Shown: positions 50,370 to 60,500, counted from the first letter of the stretch. The stretch is 64,000 nt of DNA from Janthinobacterium sp051380875 (GCF_051380875.1 NZ_JBNYXW010000022.1:40310-104309), one strand, 5' to 3'. Numbers and translations: made by a program. Notes: generated by a model not told the origin, from the sequence alone.

Positions 50370-52181
50370 ATGTTCAAAGACCTGCGTATCAAGAATAAAC
50401 TGTACCTGGGCTTCGGCTCCATCGTGGCCATCATCCTGATCTTGCTCGCTGTTGCCTACAACAGTTTTGCGCGCCTGTCGGAAGCGAATAAATGGGATCG
50501 GCATACGATGGAAGTGCAGGTCGAGATCGACAAGATCCACAATTCCATCCTGCAAATCCAGGTGGAAACGCGCGGCTACCTCCTGACCGGCAATGAAGTA
50601 TCGCTGAACCCGCAAACGGACGAGATGGCGATCCTCGGCCAGCATACGCAAAAAGCCATCAGCATGACGGCCGACAACAAGGAGCAATCGGAGCGTTTCA
50701 GGAAAATCGACCAGCTGACGACTACCTGGGTCAAGGACTGGATCAACCCGCTGATCGAAAAGCGCCGCGCGCTGGGCAATGCGCCGGGCGCCACCGAGGC
50801 GGTGGCGCGCATCCTGCCGCCCGCCGGCTACCCCGCCATCACGCAGGCCAACAAGCTGCTCAACGAAGCGACCACCGAAGAAACCCGCTTGCTGGCCGAA
50901 CGCACGGCCACCAGTGCCAAGCTGCAGGAAACCATGCTGCTGACCCTGGCGCTGGGCGGCCTGCTGTGCATCGTGCTGGCACTGGGCATCGCCTACCTGC
51001 TGGGCAAATCCATCCTCGGTCCGCTGAACAACCTGACGGACGCCGTCGGACGCATCGCTGGCGGCGAGCAAGGCGCGCGCGCGGCCATCGTTTCGGGCGA
51101 CGAGCTGGGCAAGGTGACGGAAGAATTCAACCGCATGGCGCAAACTATCCAGGACAACCAGGCCAATGAGCTGGCCGCCACCAACAGCTTGCGCGCCAAG
51201 GTCGACTCCTTGCTGGAAGTGGTCTCGAAGGCCGCCTCGGGCGACCTGACGGGCAAGGTCAGCATCACTGGCAGCGACGCCATCGGCCAGCTGGGCAATG
51301 GCCTGGCGAAGATGTTCGAGAACCTGCGCAGCTTGCTCAACAATGTGCAAAAGGCCGGCATCCAGGTAACGACCTCGGCCACGGAAATTGCCGCCTCGGC
51401 GCGACAGCAGGAAGCCACGGGTATTGAGCAAGCGCAAACCAGCGTGGAAATTCTCAGCACCACCAAGGAAATCTCGGCCAATACCAGCCAGTTGCTGAAA
51501 ACCATGGAAGACGCCACCGCCGTGGCCGACTACACGACAAACGCCACGGCCGAAGCGCAAAACAACCTCAAGCGCATGGATGCGACCATGCAGCACATGG
51601 TCTCGGCCACCGATTCCATCAACGCCAAGCTGGCCGCCCTGTCGGAAAAAGCCAGCAATATCAATAGCGTACTGATCACCATTACCAAGGTGGCCGACCA
51701 GACCAACATCCTCTCGCTGAACGCCGCCATCGAGGCTGAAAAAGCCGGCGAAGCGGGGCGCGGCTTCTCCGTGGTGGCTACCGAAATTCGCCGCCTGGCC
51801 GACCAGACCTCCGTTTCCACCTGGGATATCGAACAAATGCTCAAGGAAATGCAATCGGCCGTGTCTGCCAGCGTGATGGGCATGGATAAATTCTCGGAGG
51901 AAATTCGCCGCAGCGTGGGCGAAGTGCGGCAAGTGGCCGAGCAACTGTCGTCGGTGATGGACCAGGTGCAAAAACTCACGCCGCAATTTGATGTTGTGCT
52001 GCAAGGCATGCAATCGCAAGCGATCGGCGCCTCGCAGATTTCCGACACCATGATGCAGCTCAATGATGCCACGCAGCAAACCGTGGAGTCCTTGAAGGCC
52101 ACCAGCGAAGCGGTGCATCAGCTGCAATATGCGGCGGGCGACCTGCAATCGAGCGTCTCGACCTTCGCCGTGACCATCTGA
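50370..52181 (+). CDS. wspA: WspA, surface-sensing methyl-accepting chemoreceptor
   Basis: In this 603-residue protein TM1 spans about 10-32, followed by a periplasmic four-helix region (about 35-190). TM2 spans about 190-213, followed by HAMP and a cytoplasmic signalling hairpin whose tip reads QTNILSLNAAIEAEKAGEAG. Gln/Glu pairs suitable for methylation by WspC flank the tip. It is the membrane input of the Wsp pathway, which reports surface contact. It heads a seven-gene run in the canonical order A-B-C-D-E-F-R. Confidence 0.9.
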   Translation: MFKDLRIKNKLYLGFGSIVAIILILLAVAYNSFARLSEANKWDRHTMEVQVEIDKIHNSILQIQVETRGYLLTGNEVSLNPQTDEMAILGQHTQKAISMTADNKEQSERFRKIDQLTTTWVKDWINPLIEKRRALGNAPGATEAVARILPPAGYPAITQANKLLNEATTEETRLLAERTATSAKLQETMLLTLALGGLLCIVLALGIAYLLGKSILGPLNNLTDAVGRIAGGEQGARAAIVSGDELGKVTEEFNRMAQTIQDNQANELAATNSLRAKVDSLLEVVSKAASGDLTGKVSITGSDAIGQLGNGLAKMFENLRSLLNNVQKAGIQVTTSATEIAASARQQEATGIEQAQTSVEILSTTKEISANTSQLLKTMEDATAVADYTTNATAEAQNNLKRMDATMQHMVSATDSINAKLAALSEKASNINSVLITITKVADQTNILSLNAAIEAEKAGEAGRGFSVVATEIRRLADQTSVSTWDIEQMLKEMQSAVSASVMGMDKFSEEIRRSVGEVRQVAEQLSSVMDQVQKLTPQFDVVLQGMQSQAIGASQISDTMMQLNDATQQTVESLKATSEAVHQLQYAAGDLQSSVSTFAVTI

Positions 52182-52184
52182 ACC

Positions 52185-52640
52185 ATGAAAGTGCTGCTTT
52201 TTCACATCGGACGCGACCGCTACGGCTTGCCGCTGGTCGGCATCGTGCGCGTCTTGCCACTGCTGGAACTGAAGCAGTTGCCGCTCACGCCCGATTATGT
52301 GGCCGGCCTGATGGACTTGCACGGCGCGCCCGTGCCCGTGATCGACTTGTCGCGCCTGGCGGGGCTGGCGCCGGCAGCGCATCAATTCGACACGCGCATC
52401 GTCGTCGTCGACTACCGCGCCCCTGGCGGCACCACGCATGCGCTGGGGCTGATGGCCTCACAGGTGCGCGGCATCGCCGACATCGACCCGCACAAGCTGG
52501 AGGACAGCGGCGTGGCGACGGCGCCCTTCCTGGGCCAGGTAGCGAGCGACGCGGACGGCATTGTGCAACTGGTGGAACTGGAACACTTGCTGGCGCCCGA
52601 CGTGCGCGCGCTGCTGTTTCAACACGGGAGCGCGGCATGA
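52185..52640 (+). CDS. wspB: WspB, CheW-like adaptor
   Basis: In this 151-residue CheW domain the first strand block is FHIGRDRYGLPLVGIVRVLP. GLMDLHGAPVPVIDLSRLAG is the typical CheW motif near residues 45-65. It couples WspA to the kinase WspE. It starts three bases after wspA and overlaps wspC by four bases. Confidence 0.9.
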   Translation: MKVLLFHIGRDRYGLPLVGIVRVLPLLELKQLPLTPDYVAGLMDLHGAPVPVIDLSRLAGLAPAAHQFDTRIVVVDYRAPGGTTHALGLMASQVRGIADIDPHKLEDSGVATAPFLGQVASDADGIVQLVELEHLLAPDVRALLFQHGSAA

Positions 52641-53884
52641 CGGCACAAGCACTGCTGCACCGCGCCACCGGGCTGTCCGTGTCGAAATCGGTAGCCGAGC
52701 GGGCCGTCGGCCAGCGCATGGAGCTGACGGGATTTGCCGACAGCGAGGCCTATCTGCAGGCGCTCACGCCGGCCGAAATGACGCAATTGATCGAACTGGT
52801 GGTGGTGCCCGAATCGTGGCTGTTCCGCGACCCGCAGGCGTTTTACGCCACCGTGGAACTGGTGCAGGAGCGCTGGGCGCGGGGACGCGCCACGCGCATC
52901 CTGTCGATACCGTGCGCCGGCGGCGAAGAGCCGTACTCGATGGCCATGGCGCTGCGCGACGGCGGCGTGCCGAAACAGGCCTTCAGCATCGACGCCTATG
53001 ACCTCAGTCCCGGCTGCATCGAGCGGGCGCAGGCGGGCGTGTATGGCCGCAACGCCTTCCGCGCGCAAGACGTGGCCTTTCGCGAACGCTATTTCACGCA
53101 CGTGGCCGACGATGCCTACCGCATCATCGACACCCTGCGCGAGCAGGTCACGTTCAGACAGGGCAATTTGCTGCAGTTCGATAGCGCCGCCTACAGCCGC
53201 CACTACGACGTCATCTTTTGCCGCAACCTGTTGATTTATTTCGACAAACCGACCACGCGCGCAGCCATCGCCAAGCTCTCTGCCCTGCTGGCCAACGACG
53301 GCATGCTGCTGGCAGGCTATGCGGAAGTGCCGTCGTTTTGCCAGAACGGCTTTGCGACGCTGCAGTTCCGCCAGGCCTTCGCCCTGAAAAAGGAAGCCAC
53401 GCCACCGGCCGCCGTCATCCAGGTGGCCGCCTTGCCGCCGCTGCGGGCGCGGGCGCTGCATAGCGTGCCGCCGGCCCCACGGCCGGCGCCTGCCCGTACG
53501 CCGAGCGCACCGTTGCCAGCACTAACGCGCCCGCGCCCCGTGCCCGTGCCAGCACCATCTGCGCAGGCAGACTTGCTGGCCGAAGCGCGCCTGCTGGCCG
53601 ACCGTGGCCAGCTGCACGAAGCGGGCGAAAAATGCCATGCCCACCTGGCCCGGGTGTCCGAGGCGGCCGAAGCGTACTTCATGCTCGGCATCATCAACGA
53701 ACTGGCCGGCAAGATGGACCTGGCCGACGACTACTGGCGCCGCTGCATCTACCTGCAGCCCGACCACTACGAGGCGCTGTGCCATCTGGCCCTGCTGGCC
53801 GAACGCAATGGCAACCAGACGGCCGCCGCCACCCTGAAGGCGCGCGCGGCGCGCATCTACCAGCGCCGCCAGGCGTCCAACTAA
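52637..53884 (+). CDS. wspC: WspC, CheR-type methyltransferase with TPR tail
   Basis: In this 415-residue protein an N-terminal CheR helical domain leads to the SAM-binding Rossmann fold (RILSIPCAGGEEPYSMAMAL, DAYDLSPGCIERAQAGVYG, YDVIFCRNLLIYFDKPTTRA). A Pro-rich linker follows, then TPR repeats (about 315-410), as in Pseudomonas WspC. It methylates glutamates of WspA and tunes activity. Confidence 0.92.
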   Translation: MTAQALLHRATGLSVSKSVAERAVGQRMELTGFADSEAYLQALTPAEMTQLIELVVVPESWLFRDPQAFYATVELVQERWARGRATRILSIPCAGGEEPYSMAMALRDGGVPKQAFSIDAYDLSPGCIERAQAGVYGRNAFRAQDVAFRERYFTHVADDAYRIIDTLREQVTFRQGNLLQFDSAAYSRHYDVIFCRNLLIYFDKPTTRAAIAKLSALLANDGMLLAGYAEVPSFCQNGFATLQFRQAFALKKEATPPAAVIQVAALPPLRARALHSVPPAPRPAPARTPSAPLPALTRPRPVPVPAPSAQADLLAEARLLADRGQLHEAGEKCHAHLARVSEAAEAYFMLGIINELAGKMDLADDYWRRCIYLQPDHYEALCHLALLAERNGNQTAAATLKARAARIYQRRQASN

Positions 53885-53893
53885 AGGGTACGC

Positions 53894-54580
53894 ATGACAA
53901 CCATCACCGGCAGCGAGACCCTGGAAGCCATCAAGGATTGCTGGAAGCATATCGGCGTGGTCGGCGACCAGAGCTGCCCCAAGCTACCGGCCAACATCCA
54001 TTGCCGCAACTGCGATGTGTATGCCGACGCCGCCCAGCGCAACCTGCAGCGCCCCGTGGACGCGCACTACCAGCAGGACTGGGCCAGCCACTTCCGCCAG
54101 CTCGATGCGGGCGGCGCGGTGCGCGACAGCTCGGCGCTGGTGTTTCGCATCGGCCGCGAATGGCTGGCGCTGCCCACCCGCGTGTTCGACTCCGTGGCGC
54201 CGCAGGCCAAGCCGCATGCGCTGCCGCACCGCAGCGGGCGTGGCCTGGGCGGCATCGTCAATATCAGCGGCAAGCTGTATCCGTGCATGTCGCTGGCACA
54301 CCTGCTGGGCATCGATGAACTGAACGCGCCGCTTGCCAAAGGCCGGCATACGTTTGCACGCCTGCTGCTGATGCGCTGGGAAGAGCAAGCCTATGCCCTG
54401 CCCGTGGCCGACCTGCATGGCATCGTGCGCTACGCCTCGGCGGCCGTGCAGGCGCCGGCCGCCACCATCAACAAAGGCCTGTCGCGCTTCCTGTCGGGCG
54501 TGATCACCGAGGGCGACCTGCGCATCGGCTGCCTCGACGCGGCGCTGATCGGCTTTCAACTTGCGAGATTATTACGATGA
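53894..54580 (+). CDS. wspD: WspD, second CheW-like adaptor with N-terminal extension
   Basis: In this 228-residue protein an N-terminal extension of about 75 residues contains a Cys-rich segment (GDQSCPKLPANIHCRNCDVY). The CheW domain follows (GREWLALPTRVFDSVAPQAK, GRGLGGIVNISGKLYPCMSL). Two CheW paralogues, B and D, are characteristic of Wsp clusters. It overlaps wspE by four bases. Confidence 0.9.
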   Translation: MTTITGSETLEAIKDCWKHIGVVGDQSCPKLPANIHCRNCDVYADAAQRNLQRPVDAHYQQDWASHFRQLDAGGAVRDSSALVFRIGREWLALPTRVFDSVAPQAKPHALPHRSGRGLGGIVNISGKLYPCMSLAHLLGIDELNAPLAKGRHTFARLLLMRWEEQAYALPVADLHGIVRYASAAVQAPAATINKGLSRFLSGVITEGDLRIGCLDAALIGFQLARLLR

Positions 54581-56850
54581 GCCAGGACCAGTACGGCGAC
54601 CTGAGTGCGTTTTCCATGCTGGACTTGTTCCGCATGGAGGCGGACAGCCAGACGCAGATCCTGACCGATGGCCTGCTGGCCATGGAGCGCCAGGCGGGCG
54701 ACGCGGCCGCCATCGAGGCCATGATGCGCGCAGCGCACTCGATCAAGGGCGCCGCCGCCATCGTCGGCTTGCAGGTGGTGGTGCAGCTGGCGCACGGCAT
54801 GGAAGACAGTTTTGTTGCCGCCCAGCATGGTCGTCTGAAGCTCACGCCGGAACGGGTCGACGTGCTGCTGTCGGGCGTCGACCTGATCGTACAACTGTCG
54901 CGCCTGGATGACGCGGGTGCCGAAACGTGGCTTGCCGCCAACGCGGCGCAGATCGACCAGACCCTGAACGCCATCGCCGGTATCGCCGAGCTGCCGGAAT
55001 TGCCAGCCCTGCCGTCGGCCCCGCCGCCTGCGGCCGCACCCGCGCCTGTGCAGCCTGACGTCATCGACGTGCTCGCTGGCGACGAAGCGGCTACGGCCGC
55101 TGCCGCACCGCGCGCGCTGGCCAAGGCGCCGGCGCAAAATTTCGACAAATTGCTGTCGCTGGCCAGCGAGTCGCGCATCAATGCGCACCAGATGCACCCG
55201 TTCATCGGTGCGCTGCAGCGTTTCAAGCGCAACCAGAGCAGCCTGTTTTCTGCCATCGAGCAGCTGCACGAAGCCATTTCCCGCTCGGGCGACGCGGGCC
55301 TGATGGAAAAATCCTTGCTGGCGCTGCAAAAGACGCAGCCCCTGAAGCAGTTCATGCTGGAACATATCGCCGACACCGAAACCTATGAACGGCGCTTGCT
55401 GGCCGTCTCGCAAGGCATGGTCGACGAAGTGCTGGCGCTGCGCATGCGCCCTTTCCGCGACGGCATCCACGCGTTTCCCCGCATGGTGCGCGACCTGGCG
55501 CGCAGCCTGGGCAAGGACGTGCAGCTGGAAATCGACGGCGAAGACACGCTGGTCGACCGCGACATCCTGGCGAAGATCGAAAGCCCGCTGAACCACATGC
55601 TGAGAAATGCCGTCGACCACGGCATGGAAGGCCCGTACGAGCGCATCGAGGCGGGCAAGGAGGCGCAGGGCACGATACGCATGGAGGCGCGCCACCGTGC
55701 CGGCATGCTGAGCATCGAGATCAGCGACGATGGACGCGGCGTCGACCTGGAGAAAATCCGCCAGTCCGTCATCGCGCGCAAGATGGCCAGCCCTGCCATG
55801 GCGGCCGCCTTGTCGCCGGGCGAGCTGCTGGAATTTTTGTTCTTGCCCGCCTTCAGCCTGAAGGCCACGGCCAATCAATTATCCGGACGCGGCGTGGGCC
55901 TCGATATCGTGCACGAGACGATACGCCAGCAAAACGGCAGCGTGCGCCTGGAGTCCGAGCCGGGACGGGGGTTTCGCGCCCTGATCACCTTGCCGCTGAC
56001 GCAATCGATCGTGCGCGCGCTGGTGATCGACATCCAGGGCGAAGCCTACGCCATCCCCATCGTCAAGGTGGAAAGCGTGGTGCGCGTGCCGCAGGCGGCC
56101 ATCCATACCCTGGAAAACAAGCAGTTCTTTGAACTCAAGGGCGAGCATCTGGGCCTGGTGTCGGCGGCGCAGGTGCTCGAACTGGGCGACACCGCCAGCA
56201 GCGCCGAGGATTTGCCGGTGGTGGTGATCGGGCGCGGCAAGCAAAGCTATGCACTGGTGGTGGACGCCATCCGTGGCGAGCAAAGCCTGGCGGTGCAGGC
56301 CATCGACCCGATCTTCGGCAAGATGCGCGACATTTCCGCCGCCGCCCTGTTGGATGACGGCGAACCGGTGCTGATCCTCGACGTGCCCGACTTGCTGCTG
56401 TCGATCGACAAGCTGCTGCACGAAGGCGGCCTGCACCAGCTGGCGCAGGCCGGCCACGCGCAGCAGCGCCGCGCCAAGCGCATCCTGGTGGTCGACGACT
56501 CGCTGACGGTGCGTGAAATGGAGCGCAAGCTGCTGCTGGCGCGCGGCTTCGAGGTCGACGTGGCCATCGATGGCATCGACGGCTGGAATGTGGTGCGCAG
56601 CGGCGACTATGACCTGGTGATCACCGATGTCGACATGCCGCGCATGGATGGCATCGAACTGGTCTCGCTGATCAAGAAGGACCTGCACCTGCACAAGCTG
56701 CCGGTGATGATCGTCTCGTACAAGGATCGCCCGGAAGACCGCGCGCGCGGGCTGTCCGCCGGCGCCGACTATTATCTGACCAAGGGCAGCTTCCACGACG
56801 AGACCCTGCTCGACGCGGTGGCCGACCTGATAGGAGATGCGCGCTTATGA
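54577..56850 (+). CDS. wspE: WspE, hybrid CheA-type histidine kinase with receiver domain
   Basis: In this 757-residue protein the HPt phospho-His lies near residue 53 in MRAAHSIKGAAAIVGL. Dimerisation and HATPase domains follow (LNHMLRNAVDHGMEGPYER, LSGRGVGLDIVHETIRQQNG), then a CheW-like domain. A C-terminal receiver spans about 635-757 with the phospho-Asp in DLVITDVDMPRMDGIELV. It phosphorylates WspR and WspF. No CheY-binding P2 domain is evident, as in other Wsp kinases. Confidence 0.93.
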   Translation: MSQDQYGDLSAFSMLDLFRMEADSQTQILTDGLLAMERQAGDAAAIEAMMRAAHSIKGAAAIVGLQVVVQLAHGMEDSFVAAQHGRLKLTPERVDVLLSGVDLIVQLSRLDDAGAETWLAANAAQIDQTLNAIAGIAELPELPALPSAPPPAAAPAPVQPDVIDVLAGDEAATAAAAPRALAKAPAQNFDKLLSLASESRINAHQMHPFIGALQRFKRNQSSLFSAIEQLHEAISRSGDAGLMEKSLLALQKTQPLKQFMLEHIADTETYERRLLAVSQGMVDEVLALRMRPFRDGIHAFPRMVRDLARSLGKDVQLEIDGEDTLVDRDILAKIESPLNHMLRNAVDHGMEGPYERIEAGKEAQGTIRMEARHRAGMLSIEISDDGRGVDLEKIRQSVIARKMASPAMAAALSPGELLEFLFLPAFSLKATANQLSGRGVGLDIVHETIRQQNGSVRLESEPGRGFRALITLPLTQSIVRALVIDIQGEAYAIPIVKVESVVRVPQAAIHTLENKQFFELKGEHLGLVSAAQVLELGDTASSAEDLPVVVIGRGKQSYALVVDAIRGEQSLAVQAIDPIFGKMRDISAAALLDDGEPVLILDVPDLLLSIDKLLHEGGLHQLAQAGHAQQRRAKRILVVDDSLTVREMERKLLLARGFEVDVAIDGIDGWNVVRSGDYDLVITDVDMPRMDGIELVSLIKKDLHLHKLPVMIVSYKDRPEDRARGLSAGADYYLTKGSFHDETLLDAVADLIGDARL

Positions 56851-56860
56851 GTTGCACTTC

Positions 56861-57913
56861 ATGAAAATTGCCATTGTCAACGATGTCGCGATGGCTGCCG
56901 AGGCCTTGCGCCGGGTGGTGGCCAGCACGCAGGAGCACCAGGTGCTGTGGATAGCCCGCACGGGCCTCGAAGCGGTGCGCATGTGCCAGGGCAACCGCCC
57001 CGACCTGATCCTGATGGACCTGAACATGCCGGAGATGGATGGCGTCGAGGCGACGCGATTGATCATGGAGCAAAGCCCGTGCGCCATCCTGGTCGTCACG
57101 GGCCGTCCGCAAGACAATGTCAACCAGGTTTTCCGCGCGCTGGGTGCGGGCGCGCTCGACGTCACCGCCACGCCCATGCTGCAAGGCAAGGTCGGCGGCG
57201 ACAGCGAACTGCTGGCCAAGATCAAGACCATCGGCAAGCTGATACGCCACAGTGCAGAGGCACCGCCGCCGCGCCAGGCACACGGCAATGGCGGCGAACG
57301 CGGCGACAGCCAGGCCACCACGCTGGTGGCCATCGGCGCCTCGACGGGCGGCCCCTCGGCCGTGGTCAAGGTGCTCTCCGGCTGGACGGCGCCGCCCGGC
57401 TGCGCCATCGTGGTGGTGCAGCACATCGACGAAACTTTCGCCTCGCATTTCGCCAAATGGCTCGATGATCAACTCAGCATGCCGGTACGCGTGATCAGCG
57501 AGGGCGACGAACTGGTGGCCGGCACGGTGCTGATCGCCAAGACCAATGATCACCTGCTGCTAGATCAAAATTATCGTTTGGGTTACGATGCAGCACCGCG
57601 CGACTATGTGTACCGTCCGTCCGTCGATGTGTTCTTCCATTGCGTGGCGCAGCACTGGCGCGGCGATGCCATCGGTATATTGCTCACTGGCATGGGACGC
57701 GATGGCGGCGATGGCTTGCTGGCCATGCGCCGCGCTGGCAAGACGACGATAGCGCAAGACCAGGCCAGCAGTGCCGTGTATGGCATGCCGCGCGCGGCGG
57801 CAGAACTTGATGCGGCGCAGCAAATCTTGCCTCTGGATAAGATCGGCGCGAGCCTGCGCAGCCGCCTGGGCGTCAAACCCAACAATGGGTGGGAACCCTC
57901 CCCTAACATCTGA
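56861..57913 (+). CDS. wspF: WspF, CheB-type methylesterase
   Basis: In this protein of about 350 residues the receiver domain has its phospho-Asp in DLILMDLNMPEMDGVEATR. A linker follows, then the methylesterase domain with catalytic Ser in AIGASTGGPSAVVKVL (about residue 160), His in VVVQHIDETFASHF and Asp in LTGMGRDGGDGLLAMRRAG. It demethylates WspA and so limits signalling; loss of WspF switches on cyclic-di-GMP in Pseudomonas. The start at 56861 is the best match to family N-termini. Confidence 0.92.
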   Translation: MKIAIVNDVAMAAEALRRVVASTQEHQVLWIARTGLEAVRMCQGNRPDLILMDLNMPEMDGVEATRLIMEQSPCAILVVTGRPQDNVNQVFRALGAGALDVTATPMLQGKVGGDSELLAKIKTIGKLIRHSAEAPPPRQAHGNGGERGDSQATTLVAIGASTGGPSAVVKVLSGWTAPPGCAIVVVQHIDETFASHFAKWLDDQLSMPVRVISEGDELVAGTVLIAKTNDHLLLDQNYRLGYDAAPRDYVYRPSVDVFFHCVAQHWRGDAIGILLTGMGRDGGDGLLAMRRAGKTTIAQDQASSAVYGMPRAAAELDAAQQILPLDKIGASLRSRLGVKPNNGWEPSPNI

Positions 57914-57923
57914 AAAGAATGCA

Positions 57924-58949
57924 ATGCCAGAATTTTCCTCCAGTTTCATCCAGCACGAACCGGCATTGACCGAATTCAAGGTCAGCGTCCTGCTGGTGGA
58001 CGACCAGTTGATCATTGCCGAGGCAATCCGGCGCATGCTGAGTGACCAGCAGGACATCGAGTTTCATTACGTGACCGACGCCAGCTTGGCGCTGGAAACG
58101 GCGCTGCGTTTGCAACCGACCGTCATCCTGCAAGACCTGGTGCTGCCGGGCATCGATGGCTTCGCCCTGATCAAGCTGTACCGTGAACACGAAACGCTGG
58201 CGCACGTGCCCGTCATCGTGCTGTCGGCCAAGGATGACCCGAAACTCAAGGCGCACAGCTTTGCCGTGGGCGCCAACGATTACGTGGTGAAACTGCCAGA
58301 CCGCCTGGAATTGCTGGCGCGCATACGCTACCACTCAGCGGCGCACATCAGCCGTTTGCAGCGCAACCAGGCCTTCCGTTTCCTGCGTGAAAGTCAAAAA
58401 AACCTGGCCGAGGCGAATATTGAATTGCAGAAACTTGCCGCCCTCGACGGCTTGACGGGCATCGCCAACCGCCGCCGCTTCGATGAAACCCTGCAATTCG
58501 AATGGCAGCGGGGCCAGCGCGACAAGACGCCGCTTAGCCTGTTGTTCTGCGACATCGACTATTTCAAGAGCTATAACGACCAGTTCGGTCACCTGGCAGG
58601 CGACCTGTGCCTGAAAAAAGTCGCCGCCGTGCTGACCGAACATTTGAAGCGCCCGGCCGACCTGGCTGCCCGCTATGGCGGCGAAGAGTTCGCCCTGATC
58701 CTGCCGGAAACGGAAGCGGCTGGCGCGCTGCTGATCGCCGAAGCATGCCGGCGCCACCTGGAAGGCTTGCAGATCGAGAACTCGGCAGTAGCGGCCGGCA
58801 TCGTCACCATCTCGATCGGCGTGGCCACCGTCGAGCCATCACCGGCATCGACGATCGAGCAATTGATCAACCGCGCCGATAAAGCCCTGTATGCGGCCAA
58901 GCGCGGCGGACGCAACAGCGTGCTGAGCGCCGAAGACGTCAATGACTAA
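57924..58949 (+). CDS. wspR: WspR, receiver-GGDEF diguanylate cyclase
   Basis: In this 341-residue protein the receiver spans about 15-140, with phospho-Asp near residue 70 (VILQDLVLPGIDGFAL). A helical linker follows, then a GGDEF domain with active-site GGEEF near residue 251 and an allosteric I-site RPAD five residues before it. The intact catalytic site predicts synthesis of cyclic-di-GMP when phosphorylated by WspE. It is the output of the cluster and ends the operon before ppnP. Confidence 0.94.
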   Translation: MPEFSSSFIQHEPALTEFKVSVLLVDDQLIIAEAIRRMLSDQQDIEFHYVTDASLALETALRLQPTVILQDLVLPGIDGFALIKLYREHETLAHVPVIVLSAKDDPKLKAHSFAVGANDYVVKLPDRLELLARIRYHSAAHISRLQRNQAFRFLRESQKNLAEANIELQKLAALDGLTGIANRRRFDETLQFEWQRGQRDKTPLSLLFCDIDYFKSYNDQFGHLAGDLCLKKVAAVLTEHLKRPADLAARYGGEEFALILPETEAAGALLIAEACRRHLEGLQIENSAVAAGIVTISIGVATVEPSPASTIEQLINRADKALYAAKRGGRNSVLSAEDVND

Positions 58950-58974
58950 TTTTTAACCGCAAGGAAAGTGAAGC

Positions 58975-59289
58975 ATGAGCACACAACTGGACAATGTCAG
59001 CGTCGTCAAGAAATCGAATATTTACTTTGATGGCAAGTGCGTCTCGCACAACGTCATCCTGGCCGACGGCACGAAAAAAAGCGTGGGCGTAATTTTCGCG
59101 TCATCGCTGCGCTTCAACACGGGCGCGCCGGAGACGATGGAAATCGTCAGCGGCCTGTGCAAGGTCCGCCTGGCCGACGCGGCCGAATGGAACAGCTATG
59201 GCGCGGGCCAGGAATTCAAGGTAGCGGGCAATAGCTATTTTGATATTGAAACGGTCGAAATTGTCGACTATGTCTGCCACTTCGCTTGA
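58975..59289 (+). CDS. ppnP: Pyrimidine/purine nucleoside phosphorylase PpnP
   Basis: This 104-residue cupin-fold protein has the PpnP/UPF0345 blocks NVILADGTKKSVGVIF, GAPETMEIVSGLCKVRLAD, YGAGQEFKVAGNSYFDIE and DYVCHFA. It phosphorolyses several nucleosides to base and ribose-1-phosphate. A strong AAGGAAAG site precedes it. Its stop codon directly abuts the stop of the convergent murB gene with zero gap. Confidence 0.94.
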   Translation: MSTQLDNVSVVKKSNIYFDGKCVSHNVILADGTKKSVGVIFASSLRFNTGAPETMEIVSGLCKVRLADAAEWNSYGAGQEFKVAGNSYFDIETVEIVDYVCHFA

Positions 59290-60318
59290 TTAAACAAACA
59301 CAGGCTCGGGCGACAGGCGCACGCCATATTTCGCCTCCACATCATCCTGTATCGCTTCGGCCAGCCGGGTAATGTCCGCGCCACGAGCGCCGCCGTTATT
59401 CACCAGAACCAGCGCCTGCTTGGGATACACTCCCGCAGGCCCCAGGTTTTTCCCCTTCCAGCCACACTGATCGATCAGCCAGCCGGCCGCCAGCTTTTCC
59501 GTGCCATCGGGCTGCGCATGGTGTGCCAGCGCAGGAAAGCGTTCCAGCAAGGCCATACATTGCTCGCGCGACACCACCGGATTCTTGAAAAAACTGCCTG
59601 CATTGCCGATCACGGCCGGATCGGGCAATTTGCGCCGGCGTATCGCCATCACCGTCTCGGCCACCTGCTGTGGTGTCGGCTCGGCGATATTGCGCTCGGC
59701 CACGGCCTGCGCCAGTTCCGCATAACGCAAGTTCGGCTGCCACTCGGCCGGCAAGGCGAACGTCACTTCCAGCACGATCAGGTCGCGCCCGTCGGCCTGC
59801 TTGAAGATGCTGTCGCGGTAAGCGAAGCGGCAAGCGCCGCGGTCCATGTCGAAGACGATGCCGCTGGCGCTGTGCATCACGCTCACGCTATGCAAATAGT
59901 CCTTGATTTCAACGCCATACGCGCCAATATTCTGAATAGGCGCCGCGCCCACCGTGCCGGGAATCAGGGACAGGTTTTCCAGCCCGCCCACGCCCTGCGC
60001 CAGGGTCCATTGCACGAAATCATGCCAGTTTTCGCCGGCAGCTGCCGTGACGAGGATGGTTTCGAAATCGGCCTGCGCCAAGCGCATGCCACGCGTGGCC
60101 ATGTGCAATACGGCGCCAGGAAAGTCGCCCGTCAGGACAATGTTGCTGCCGCCGCCCAGTATCAGGCGCGGCATGGCGGACAGAGCAGGATCTTGCAGAG
60201 CCTCCTGCAACTGGGCCTGGGAGGTGATGCGTACATAGGCGGCAGCATTGGCCGTGATGCCGAAGGTATTCAAACGCTGGAGGGAGTAATTGTGTTCGAT
60301 GGTGAGCTCTGCAGACAT
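59290..60318 (-). CDS. murB: UDP-N-acetylenolpyruvoylglucosamine reductase
   Basis: This protein of about 342 residues has the FAD-binding block LILGGGSNIVLTGDFPG, then NLSLIPGTVGAAPIQNIGAY and FAYRDSIFK. The catalytic region includes AGSFFKNPVV and the C-terminal AAGWLIDQCGWKGKNLGPAG. It completes UDP-MurNAc synthesis. The ATG at 60318 matches type-I MurB length (about 340); the longer frame adds an unrelated N-terminus. Confidence 0.96.
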   Translation of the reverse strand: MSAELTIEHNYSLQRLNTFGITANAAAYVRITSQAQLQEALQDPALSAMPRLILGGGSNIVLTGDFPGAVLHMATRGMRLAQADFETILVTAAAGENWHDFVQWTLAQGVGGLENLSLIPGTVGAAPIQNIGAYGVEIKDYLHSVSVMHSASGIVFDMDRGACRFAYRDSIFKQADGRDLIVLEVTFALPAEWQPNLRYAELAQAVAERNIAEPTPQQVAETVMAIRRRKLPDPAVIGNAGSFFKNPVVSREQCMALLERFPALAHHAQPDGTEKLAAGWLIDQCGWKGKNLGPAGVYPKQALVLVNNGGARGADITRLAEAIQDDVEAKYGVRLSPEPVFV

Positions 60319-60500
60319 GGGATAGCGATTATTTTGCTCGATTATAGAGCGAAACTGACAAAAAACCAGCGCAAGACAAGGGCAGGCCGTCCGTTGTCCG
60401 TTAAAATGTCGCATCTTTAACGGGGCTGTGCCATTTTACAAAGAATGCGCGCGCCCGGCGCGCTACGAGCGCGTTCGCCCTAACATGAAAGGAACAGACC

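Noticed and set aside
50337..52439. A 700-codon minus-strand frame opposite wspA
   Set aside because: wspA carries the full receptor architecture; the antisense frame is His/Gln/Arg/Gly-rich with no motif.
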